From contig CANGWP010000140.1 of NCBI GenBank assembly GCA_947457605.1, positions 1 to 5,695 of the forward strand: 5,695 bases of DNA, in the 5' to 3' direction. This stretch comes from Bdellovibrionales bacterium. GTDB lineage: Bacteria > Bdellovibrionota > UBA1018 > CAIMNF01. This document shows, one piece after another, positions 1 through 5,449 of the stretch. Under the pieces are notes generated by a model. That model made no database searches and was not told where the DNA came from. It was given only the letters and a program-made list of their open reading frames with translations. A program made the translations under genes and the position numbers. How positions within the stretch are numbered: the first letter of the stretch is position 1; every line of letters begins with the position of its first letter.

Positions 1-402
1 CAACGAGGCAAGATGCCGGTCAATGGTTGTGTGCTCCAGCCCCTCTGAAAGAAGCGCGTCCTTGTATCCGATCACCAGGCCCCGATCGAGGGTCAGAAGA
101 CCGGTCCGCTCTCTGCGCTCAATCCAATATTTTAAAAATCGCTTCAAATCCTTCGCATAGGCTCTTCGGGTGTTCTCGGACCTTTGATCCAAAAGAAAGG
201 ATTCAATGCTTTTCTTCAGGGCGCCCGTTGGCCTGACCAAATCAAGCGCGATTGCTTTTGTCTCCTCAGGCGCGGAGGCGGATCTTCGCGGGAGCGCAAG
301 AGTGGGACGCACTTTACGTACAGGCCGGGATGGCCTGGGATTTGTTTTCGGCTTACTACGTCTACCAAGCCTTCTAAGAAGAAGACTTCCGAGACTTGCC
401 AT
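1..402 (-). CDS. Tyrosine recombinase (Xer/phage-integrase family), N-terminal part; runs off the left edge
   Basis: The 134 visible residues contain a SAM-like core-binding domain of the XerC/XerD class at about residues 61-134. The diagnostic stretch is SENTRRAYAKDLKRFLKYW (75-93), followed by a second helix pair ending GLEHTTIDRHLASL (121-134). Such enzymes cut and rejoin DNA through a catalytic Tyr; the catalytic domain with its Arg/His/Tyr residues would lie beyond position 1, so activity cannot be judged. The ATG at 402 is the first start after an in-frame TAG just upstream, and lies inside the 3' end of the BtpA-family gene (29-bp overlap), which suggests translational coupling. It gives an unusual basic R/K/P/S-rich extension of about 55 residues. 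In-frame GTG at 312 or TTG at 240 would remove part or all of it, and the TTG would give a typical Xer N-terminus. None of the three has a strong ribosome binding site. Chromosomal Xer versus integrase cannot be decided, but the operon position favours a resident gene. Confidence 0.82.
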   Translation of the reverse strand, partial: MASLGSLLLRRLGRRSKPKTNPRPSRPVRKVRPTLALPRRSASAPEETKAIALDLVRPTGALKKSIESFLLDQRSENTRRAYAKDLKRFLKYWIERRERTGLLTLDRGLVIGYKDALLSEGLEHTTIDRHLASL

Positions 403-1219
403 TGCCTGATTTTTTCCATTTTCTTTGCGCTAGCATGAAGGAACGAATTCGCTTCGCATCCAAGGCAGCTCCAGCTTTGCCCCCATGGCGAAGTGTGGAT
501 CCCACGATCATTCCGATTTTCCGGTTCGGCAGGGCTTTCAGTGATTCGGGATCAAGTCCGCTTCCAACGTAAAGAGGCACAGAACATTTAGACGCCGCTC
601 GAACCGCCTCCTGAAGGTCCTCGTGAGAGGGGGCTCTTCCTGTCGTGCTCCCGGTAACAATCACCGCATCCGCGCCTCCACGACCCGCCGTTTCCTCGAT
701 TGCGAGACTCAGACTGTCTGAAGAGAGCGACTTTGCATGTTTCACATGAACATCTGCAAGGATCGCAACATGTTCGGCCTTAAGTTTTTGGCGTTCCCGA
801 AGAAGCTCAAACGCCCTGCCTTCGATGATGCCTTGATCCGTGGCCATCACCCCCGAAAGAACATTCACCCGGATGAAATCCGCGCCCGTCACCGCAGCGA
901 GCGAAAGGGCGGAAAGAGCATCGTTTCTTAGCACATTGATCCCAAGAGGAAGGGACATCGATTCACGAACAGCGGCTGCAATCACCGAAAATGCCACAAC
1001 GGTCTCGGTGGGCACTTTTGTAGGGTAAAACGGGGCATCACCGTAATTTTCAAGAATGATTCCGTCAAACCCCGCCTTTTTCAAGGTTAAGGCCTCCCGG
1101 ACCGCAATAGCACCCGCTTTTTGCAATGCCTCCGCCGGATCCATACCAAACGCACCGGGAGATCCCGGTAGAGGAGGCAGATGAATCACTCCGATGCAAA
1201 TGGGGAGCTTGTTTTTCAT
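374..1219 (-). CDS. BtpA/SgcQ-family protein (TIM-barrel)
   Basis: This 281-residue protein is close to full family length. Hallmarks along it are GVIHLPPLPGSPGAFG (10-25), FDGIILENYGDAPFYP (51-66), GINVLRNDALSAL (93-105), GADFIRVNVLSG (112-123) with TDQGIIEG (127-134), ILADVHVKHAKSL (153-165), DAVIVTGSTTGRAPS (184-198), a YVGSGLDPESL strand (217-227) and IVGSTLRHGG (238-247). These repeating strand ends are those of the BtpA/SgcQ fold. In cyanobacteria BtpA stabilises photosystem I; nothing here suggests photosynthesis, and the reaction of non-cyanobacterial members is not established. SgcQ belongs to a putative sugar-phosphate operon in E. coli. No signal peptide is seen, so it is probably cytoplasmic. 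The start codon overlaps the isomerase stop (ATGA, 1219-1216) and has no clear ribosome binding site of its own, which implies translational coupling. The last 15 or so residues are a Lys/Ser-rich tail encoded partly in the overlap with the recombinase. Confidence 0.93.
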   Translation of the reverse strand: MKNKLPICIGVIHLPPLPGSPGAFGMDPAEALQKAGAIAVREALTLKKAGFDGIILENYGDAPFYPTKVPTETVVAFSVIAAAVRESMSLPLGINVLRNDALSALSLAAVTGADFIRVNVLSGVMATDQGIIEGRAFELLRERQKLKAEHVAILADVHVKHAKSLSSDSLSLAIEETAGRGGADAVIVTGSTTGRAPSHEDLQEAVRAASKCSVPLYVGSGLDPESLKALPNRKIGMIVGSTLRHGGKAGAALDAKRIRSFMLAQRKWKKSGNGKSRKSSS

Positions 1220-1725
1220 GAAATGGTGATGCTCTCGATTTTCACTTCGGTCTTCGGACGATCCATTCTATCACGATCCACGCCGGAAATCTGAAGAACC
1301 ACATCCATGCCCGAGGTCACTTCTCCAAAAATCGTATGGTTCCCACTGAGCCACGGAGTCGGCTTTACTGTGATGAAAAACTGTGAGCCATTGGTGTTGG
1401 GACCTGCATTTGCCATAGCCAGAATTCCCGGCTTGTCAAAACGATCTGTTGGCTTCGTCTCGCACGCAAACCGATATCCCGGTCCACCGGTTCCTGTTCC
1501 GAGCGGATCGCCACCTTGAATCATGAATTCAGGAATGACCCGGTGAAAAACCGTTCCCTCATACAATGATTTTCCGATCATTTTTTCCCGGTTGCGAGGG
1601 TCGATCCATTCCCTGGTCCCTGTGGCAAGTCCGATAAAGTTTTCAACGGTATTCGGTGCGGTTTCATGAAAGAGCTTGATTATGATGGTTCCCATCGAGG
1701 TTTTAATGGTTGCGGTATTGGTCAT
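1216..1725 (-). CDS. Cyclophilin-type peptidyl-prolyl cis-trans isomerase, cytoplasmic
   Basis: A compact 169-residue single-domain cyclophilin. It catalyses cis-trans isomerisation of X-Pro bonds during protein folding. The active-site residues known for the family are all present: Arg62 in VFHRVIP, Phe67, Met68 and Gln70 in FMIQGGDP, Phe117 in NGSQFFIT, and Trp125, Leu126 and His130 in PWLSGNHTIFGEV. It should therefore be active. There is no signal peptide, so a PpiB-like cytoplasmic role is most likely. The ATG at 1725 was chosen because AAGGA lies 8 nt upstream and because the residues before it (reading back to 1893) are not cyclophilin-like and overlap the end of the preceding gene. 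It lies 71 bp downstream of the HD-GYP-like gene and shares an ATGA overlap with the BtpA-family gene downstream. A weak -35/-10-like pair (TTGTAG/TAGATT, 18-bp spacer) occurs in the 71-bp gap but is not convincing. Confidence 0.95.
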   Translation of the reverse strand: MTNTATIKTSMGTIIIKLFHETAPNTVENFIGLATGTREWIDPRNREKMIGKSLYEGTVFHRVIPEFMIQGGDPLGTGTGGPGYRFACETKPTDRFDKPGILAMANAGPNTNGSQFFITVKPTPWLSGNHTIFGEVTSGMDVVLQISGVDRDRMDRPKTEVKIESITIS

Positions 1726-1733
1726 TTGTTTAT

Positions 1734-1738
1734 TCCTT
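1734..1738 (-). promoter_or_regulatory. Ribosome binding site (AAGGA) of the prolyl isomerase gene
   Basis: AAGGA on the minus strand sits 8 nt before the ATG at 1725. It settles the start of the cyclophilin gene at 1725 rather than at the far-upstream in-frame start at 1893, which would lie inside the preceding gene. Confidence 0.75.
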
Positions 1739-1796
1739 CGTCCACAATCTAGAACAAAAAGGGATTCGGCTACAATTGAAAAATACAGAAGTTGAA

Positions 1797-3140
1797 TCAA
1801 AGATATCCGCTGAATTTTTTCAGGGTAGACTCCAGAGCACGAACCATTTCCGTGGAATATCTTGGGTAGACCTCCCGCTGAAGCTTGTCCCAAAGGTCCT
1901 GAGTCGGCAGGCCCGATTCCCGTAGATCCAGATACTGATTGATCATGCTCAGGGCCTCTGCCATAGGATGCAGTTGAGATCCACCAATTCGATTTGGAAA
2001 TCCCTTCCGATCCCTTGTTTCGTGATGCTGCCGGATCACCTGGAGAGTGGTTGCTGACAATGATGTGGAGTTTGCAAGCAGGTCGGCGCTATGCACCGGA
2101 TGTCGCATGTGGAAGTTCTGCGCTTCCGGCGGAACCCGGGACTGTGGCAAATCCGCAAGGTTTCCGAAGGGTGAGTGGATCAAAGAAATATCCTGAAGGA
2201 TGCAAGCCATGCCCAGGATCTCAACGACAACAGATTTCTCAAAGCGGAAATATCCGCAAAGGAGCAAAGCAAGTGAAAGCGCCTGGAGTGAGCGATCTGT
2301 TTTCTCGGCCTCCCTGATGAACTCTTCCAATCGGCCTTGATCATGACTCCTGTTCAAGCTGGATAGATATCGAAAGAAAGAGTCCAAAAAACCGGTGGCT
2401 TTCAGCACCACGCTATCTGACGGCAGGGTCGATCGAATTTCTGTGAACAGGGTTTTTGCCTCGACGAGAAGTTCGCTTCGAATCCACTCCTCAGAGATCC
2501 CCCGTAGATCCAGAAATGACGTTCGGGCGGCTTTTGCTTGCTCGCGAGCATCCTTGCAATGGGATTCCCGGATATTGAGCCAATTGCTGAATTTAAGTGC
2601 CTGCTGCAAGTAACCTGCTTCCACGGGGCTTCCCCGGGAAGCGAACAGTTTCATACCGCCCTCTGGTTGATGAATGAATACATCGTCTGAATAATGGAGC
2701 GAGTGACTAAAGTCGAGTGTGGGAATAGAGATGTAGTCCGGATGTTGCCGGGCCCCCATGGGACGGATCTCATTTATTCCGGTCTCTTCAAGGAATTTAT
2801 GATTCAAAGGGCGAATCAAATCCTCGAAGCTGGAATCTCCTAGAAATGCGCCTTTCACGCGGAATCTGGCAAGAAAGGGTTCATCGGATTGATCGATCAG
2901 GAACAGCGGAGTTGCGGGACGATGAGCGATGCAGAATTCCAGCGCCGCAAAAATGCTGGATTTCTGTCTTTTCACAGACAGATAGATTGCAGCGATCGGA
3001 AGCGCAAAATTCCCAATGGCCTCATACGCATCCGGCAAGCTTGTAAAAAAGAGCGTTTTTACACTTGGAAAATCCTGAGCTTCTTTTTTGATTCGTTCAC
3101 ACCAGGTCCTGTCCGAGTGAACAAAAATGACCGCCCCCAT
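1797..3140 (-). CDS. Degenerate receiver-like plus HD-GYP-like domain protein
   Basis: A 447-residue soluble protein in three parts. Residues 1-115 look like a response-regulator receiver fold (VIFVHSD at 4-10, AAIYLSV at 50-56), but the acidic pocket and the phospho-acceptor Asp are absent. Residues about 140-195 (DVFIHQPEGGMKLFASRG at 153-170) resemble a small domain I recall preceding HD-GYP domains in Bdellovibrio-type proteins. Residues about 285-410 match HD-GYP: His347 of the HP motif, HHETRDRKGFP at 372-382 with GFP for GYP, and a late QYLD. The central HD motif, usually LHDIGK, reads LQDISL (315-320), so His is replaced by Gln and the Gly-Lys is lost. HD-GYP enzymes hydrolyse cyclic di-GMP using metal held by these residues. 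This one is probably inactive or altered, perhaps a sensor or scaffold (inference). The ATG at 3140 has no ribosome binding site at normal spacing and follows a hairpin. The receiver assignment is less secure than the HD-GYP one. Confidence 0.85.
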   Translation of the reverse strand: MGAVIFVHSDRTWCERIKKEAQDFPSVKTLFFTSLPDAYEAIGNFALPIAAIYLSVKRQKSSIFAALEFCIAHRPATPLFLIDQSDEPFLARFRVKGAFLGDSSFEDLIRPLNHKFLEETGINEIRPMGARQHPDYISIPTLDFSHSLHYSDDVFIHQPEGGMKLFASRGSPVEAGYLQQALKFSNWLNIRESHCKDAREQAKAARTSFLDLRGISEEWIRSELLVEAKTLFTEIRSTLPSDSVVLKATGFLDSFFRYLSSLNRSHDQGRLEEFIREAEKTDRSLQALSLALLLCGYFRFEKSVVVEILGMACILQDISLIHSPFGNLADLPQSRVPPEAQNFHMRHPVHSADLLANSTSLSATTLQVIRQHHETRDRKGFPNRIGGSQLHPMAEALSMINQYLDLRESGLPTQDLWDKLQREVYPRYSTEMVRALESTLKKFSGYL

Positions 3141-3146
3141 AGGTAA

Positions 3147-3168
3147 AGAGTCTACCTGATGTAGCTCT
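3147..3168 (-). promoter_or_regulatory. Hairpin in the leader of the HD-GYP-like gene
   Basis: On the minus strand AGAGCTAC, a 5-nt loop (ATCAG) and GTAG-A-CTCT form an 8-bp stem with one bulged base, ending 6 nt before the ATG at 3140. The only Shine-Dalgarno-like bases (AGGT, 3157-3154) fall in its loop and stem. It could dampen translation of the HD-GYP-like gene, or be a weak attenuator after the OmpA gene. There is no proper U-tract, so I do not call it a terminator. The rest of the 68-bp gap holds only a poorer hairpin (3182-3199). Confidence 0.35.
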
Positions 3169-3208
3169 CTTTAAAAGATGTGTCCCGTTTGACTGGGGCT
3201 CAACGGAA

Positions 3209-4267
3209 TCATTTCATTTGACGGAGCTCGGTCATGATGGATTCGAGTTGGGTTGAATCAACATCGTCGATCCAGATCTCAACCCTGCGATTCAGCAAAT
3301 ATGCCGCTTCGGTATCTCCGGTATCAATGGGTTTTGTTGCTCCAAATCCAAGAGAAGTGACCCGGCCTGAGGGCACACCCAGCCGCATAAGTTCTACTGC
3401 TACCGATTTCGAACGTCGTTCAGAGAGTGCCTGATTTTGATGGTTTTGATCGCGTGAATCCGTATGCCCTTCCACCCGAATCGACGACCATGTTTTTTCA
3501 TTCTTCAGAAGCACCGGAACAAGACGCGCCAACTCCTCTTTTGCCTTGGAATTGATCTGGTCGCTGCCAAGAGGAAAGGACAAGAGCGCCTCTCCAAGGT
3601 AAATCCGAATCGCGCGATCCTTCACTTCGGCAAATTCTGGCGTGCCCGGATTCTCGTTTTTTCGTGCAACAGGTGCCGGACGAGCCGGCGTGAACCCGAA
3701 TTGCAAATCAAGTAGAACAGAAAGTGCATTCCGATTTTCAATGTTCAACGAACTGAGAACCGATGCGCCGATTCGCCATCTGAAATCCTCACCCCACTGG
3801 TAGAGAAATTTCGCCCCCGCACGATACTGGGTGGAGAGCTCTTCAGTGGTTCCAGCCTCATCATAAGAGACGTCCCCACCGGTCAAGACTTGTGCCACTG
3901 GTCCGATTTGGAAGCCCTGAGATCCAAAAAAGGACAACTTCAGCCTTGGGGAAACCTCCCCGACAAAAGACCGGGTGATTACCTTTACTTGACTCGGGGG
4001 AAAACCTGAATCCCCCAAAAGTTGGCTATATTGATAACCAACGCCCAGATCGAGAAGCCAGTGATCCCATTCCGGAGATGCGATCAATCGCAAATTTCCT
4101 TCTGTTCCAGTCTTGCCACTTTCCAGCGTTTTTTTCGTGGATAGACCAAGATATCCGGCGCCAATCCCGAAAAACAGGGAAGTTCCATGAATCGGCGAGG
4201 CAATGGTCTTTGTGACGACGGCAAGTGACGAAACAAGAAGGACAAAAAGGGGGGCAAGACCTCTCAT
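3209..4267 (-). CDS. OmpA-family outer-membrane protein (beta-barrel plus peptidoglycan-binding domain)
   Basis: A 352-residue exported protein. A signal peptide covers about residues 1-23 (charged MRGLAP, hydrophobic FVLLVSSLAVV, probable cleavage near TIA/S). Residues about 25-192 have the alternating aromatic/Gly pattern of outer-membrane beta strands, such as GIGAGYLGLS and LLDLGVGYQYSQLLG. A Pro-rich linker (193-212) leads to an OmpA C-terminal domain at about 218-335: LSFPLGSDQINSKAKEEL, the motif IRVEGHTDSRD (263-273), LSERRSKSVAVELMRLGV (281-298) and LNRRVEIWI (325-333). Asp270 and Arg285 match the pair that binds diaminopimelate of peptidoglycan in the family, so it should tether outer membrane to cell wall. 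GAGGA lies 9 nt before the ATG. The start overlaps the stop of the upstream lipoprotein gene (ATGA, 4267-4264), which implies coupled translation and perhaps a joint envelope role. Confidence 0.92.
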   Translation of the reverse strand: MRGLAPLFVLLVSSLAVVTKTIASPIHGTSLFFGIGAGYLGLSTKKTLESGKTGTEGNLRLIASPEWDHWLLDLGVGYQYSQLLGDSGFPPSQVKVITRSFVGEVSPRLKLSFFGSQGFQIGPVAQVLTGGDVSYDEAGTTEELSTQYRAGAKFLYQWGEDFRWRIGASVLSSLNIENRNALSVLLDLQFGFTPARPAPVARKNENPGTPEFAEVKDRAIRIYLGEALLSFPLGSDQINSKAKEELARLVPVLLKNEKTWSSIRVEGHTDSRDQNHQNQALSERRSKSVAVELMRLGVPSGRVTSLGFGATKPIDTGDTEAAYLLNRRVEIWIDDVDSTQLESIMTELRQMK

Positions 4268-5076
4268 GGTTCAAAGTCCTCGGATTCTGTTTCGCCCTGA
4301 ACTTGAAGATCGATATCATCCACACGGATCGAAGTGGGCTCAAAGTAGAAACGATCTCCGTAAATCAATTGAAATGGGGCGAGCTTCTGATCCCGCTTCA
4401 TTCCCAGATCGAAAACTTCTCCCGCGACAAAACAGGCCAGCGGGCGATTTTTCAGGAGCATTTTCAGCGAACGAGCAGCCCCAGAAGTCCTTGCAAACCG
4501 GTAGATCTCATCCTCAGCCTTTACCTCAAACCGGGTCCACTGATCTTTCTTTTTCGGAACAAAGTTTCCGGTGGTGATCACCCGGTAATCCGGGTTCAAA
4601 GAATCACAGTTCAAATCAACCAAGAGTTTTAAGCTCATAAGACTCTCGCAATCCTCATGATTTCCCGATGGTTCAAAGACACTGAACTTAGCGCCCTGGA
4701 ATGTGGATACGGAAAGACCTGCCGCATGGAGGCCGAATCCGATTTGCGCTTGATTGCCTAGTCCGATCCCATAAAATGCGCCTGGGGAATTCGGGCCGGG
4801 CATGGTTCGTAAAAGAGCATAATGGTTCTCCGATTTTTCCGAATTTTCGGATCCGATTCCTACGAGAGCGCGGTTTACGACGACAGAGTAAGAATGCCTA
4901 CCGAGCACATCGCCAAAGGGACTTGACGGAATTCCTCCGGGGCCCGGATCGACCACGATCGGATTGATGCTCGGGTCCACCCTTAAGGGATTTCGCGAAA
5001 CATCCTGGCCGCAGGAACTTAGCAAAAACAAAACTCCAAAGGTGAAAGAAATGAAGGCTTTTTCCATGAATTTCAT
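4264..5076 (-). CDS. Predicted outer-membrane lipoprotein of unknown function
   Basis: I do not recognise the family of this 270-residue protein. It has a short charged N-terminus, a hydrophobic core (FISFTFGVLFLLSS) and a lipobox L19-S20-S21-C22, so it should be lipidated at Cys22 by the Lgt/LspA route. The residue after Cys is Gly, not Asp, which by the E. coli rule favours the outer membrane. A Pro/Gly-rich stretch (about 30-54: VDPSINPIVVDPGPGGIPSS) links the anchor to a mostly beta-like globular part. Cys143, Cys157 and Cys215 remain for a possible disulfide. The C-terminus is acidic (ETESEDFEP). The ATG at 5076 is preferred because GAGG lies 4 nt upstream; a second ATG at 5067 would be too far from it. 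It overlaps the OmpA gene by ATGA, so the two products are probably made together. Its PIVVDP and SPFGDVLG motifs recur in the divergent lipoprotein frame at the right edge. Confidence 0.85.
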   Translation of the reverse strand: MKFMEKAFISFTFGVLFLLSSCGQDVSRNPLRVDPSINPIVVDPGPGGIPSSPFGDVLGRHSYSVVVNRALVGIGSENSEKSENHYALLRTMPGPNSPGAFYGIGLGNQAQIGFGLHAAGLSVSTFQGAKFSVFEPSGNHEDCESLMSLKLLVDLNCDSLNPDYRVITTGNFVPKKKDQWTRFEVKAEDEIYRFARTSGAARSLKMLLKNRPLACFVAGEVFDLGMKRDQKLAPFQLIYGDRFYFEPTSIRVDDIDLQVQGETESEDFEP

Positions 5077-5106
5077 TTAGCCTCAACTTTTGCCAAGGCG
5101 CAAGGA

Positions 5107-5131
5107 ATTGAATCATTAAACGATTGAATCG
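5107..5131. repeat. Direct repeat ATTGAATC with an 11-bp palindrome, possible operator
   Basis: ATTGAATC occurs at 5107-5114 and 5123-5130, 16 bp apart. The second copy is embedded in the perfect palindrome CGATT-G-AATCG (5121-5131). The pair flanks the possible minus-strand -10 at 5115-5120, where a repressor could block transcription of the lipoprotein/OmpA genes. The repeats are short and A+T-rich, so chance is possible. Confidence 0.3.
5115..5120 (-). promoter_or_regulatory. Possible -10 element for the lipoprotein/OmpA operon
   Basis: TTTAAT on the minus strand would give a transcript start near 5108, about 30 nt before the ATG at 5076, which is sensible geometry. No good -35 box is found at 16-19 bp upstream (A-rich AAAAAC at 17 bp), so the promoter would need an activator or another sigma factor, or it lies elsewhere in 5121-5251. 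Confidence 0.28.
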
Positions 5132-5186
5132 ATAGAAGTTTTTCAGCATTTCAAATACTTGGCTTTCACGCGGAATCAATGACACG

Positions 5187-5215
5187 TTGCGCAAGCATGG
5201 GTGAATTTCTATGAT
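5187..5215 (+). promoter_or_regulatory. Sigma70-like promoter for the plus-strand lipoprotein gene
   Basis: TTGCGC (5187-5192) and TATGAT (5210-5215) are separated by exactly 17 bp. The -10 differs from TATAAT at one base and the -35 keeps the conserved TTG. Transcription would begin near 5222, giving a leader of about 30 nt before the TTG start at 5252. Confidence 0.5.
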
Positions 5216-5242
5216 TGAGCTCAACCTACATAGTGGGGAATC

Positions 5243-5247
5243 GAGGG
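5243..5247 (+). promoter_or_regulatory. Ribosome binding site (GAGGG) supporting a TTG start
   Basis: GAGGG lies 4 nt before the TTG at 5252. It supports this non-ATG start, which also places a well-formed lipoprotein signal peptide at the very N-terminus. Confidence 0.6.
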
Positions 5248-5251
5248 ACAC

Positions 5252-5449
5252 TTGAAACTGTTTCAAAACAAAATTCTATTGGGGTTGATCGCACTGTCTC
5301 TCACCGCATGCTTGAATACGAACACGGGGGAACTTCTTGGGGGAGGAGGGAGCGGCAGTGGCAACGCACCTTCCGCAATCAGCAATGCTTCGGTGGTGGA
5401 TCCCTTGGAAGTTGGTCAAGCTACCAGCTCAACGCCTGTAAATCTCTAA
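5252..5449 (+). CDS. Small predicted lipoprotein, probably the N-terminal part of a larger interrupted gene
   Basis: It starts at TTG and encodes 65 residues to TAA (5447-5449). The N-terminus is a classic lipoprotein signal: MKLFQNK, a hydrophobic core LLGLIALS, then lipobox L17-T18-A19-C20, with lipidation expected at Cys20. Leu follows the Cys, which by the E. coli rule favours the outer membrane. The mature part is a low-complexity linker: NTNTGELLGGGGSGSGN (22-38) and a Ser/Thr/Val-rich stretch to VNL. No globular domain fits before the stop, and such linkers normally precede one. The same frame stays open after the TAA to the window end, so this is probably the anchor and linker of a longer lipoprotein. 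It could instead be a real small lipoprotein. It is divergent from the 270-residue lipoprotein gene and has its own promoter-like sequence. Confidence 0.6.
   Translation: MKLFQNKILLGLIALSLTACLNTNTGELLGGGGSGSGNAPSAISNASVVDPLEVGQATSSTPVNL

Noticed and set aside
1746..1775. TTGTAG/TAGATT promoter-like pair before the prolyl isomerase gene
   Set aside because: Both boxes are poor, the spacer is 18 bp, and the transcript would start almost at the ribosome binding site. Read-through from the upstream gene is as likely.
1726..1893. N-terminal extension of the cyclophilin frame up to 1893
   Set aside because: The extra 56 residues are not cyclophilin-like, overlap the end of the HD-GYP-like gene, and are made needless by the AAGGA-ATG pair at 1725.
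1994..2317. Plus-strand open frame of 107 codons
   Set aside because: It is antisense to the HD-GYP motifs of the minus-strand gene and has no recognisable protein features.
3182..3199. Possible terminator hairpin after the OmpA gene
   Set aside because: On the transcribed RNA only three G-C pairs plus one more across a mismatch form around an 8-nt loop, followed by a short, late U-run. This is too weak to call.
4225..4632. Plus-strand open frame of 135 codons, and the nearby 124-codon frame at 4203-4577
   Set aside because: Both lie antisense to the lipoprotein/OmpA genes, which have clear signal peptide, lipobox and domain motifs. The plus-strand translations show no domain and have no good ribosome binding site.
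5211..5255. A 14-codon leader frame (ATG 5211) whose TGA overlaps the TTG start of the lipoprotein
   Set aside because: Its ATG lies inside the likely -10 element, so it would be upstream of the transcript start, and there is no ribosome binding site before it.
4898..5266. Minus-strand open frame of 122 codons covering the divergent intergenic region
   Set aside because: It overlaps the lipoprotein signal sequence in another frame, and its Arg/Phe-rich translation has no domain. The lipobox frame with its ribosome binding site is preferred.
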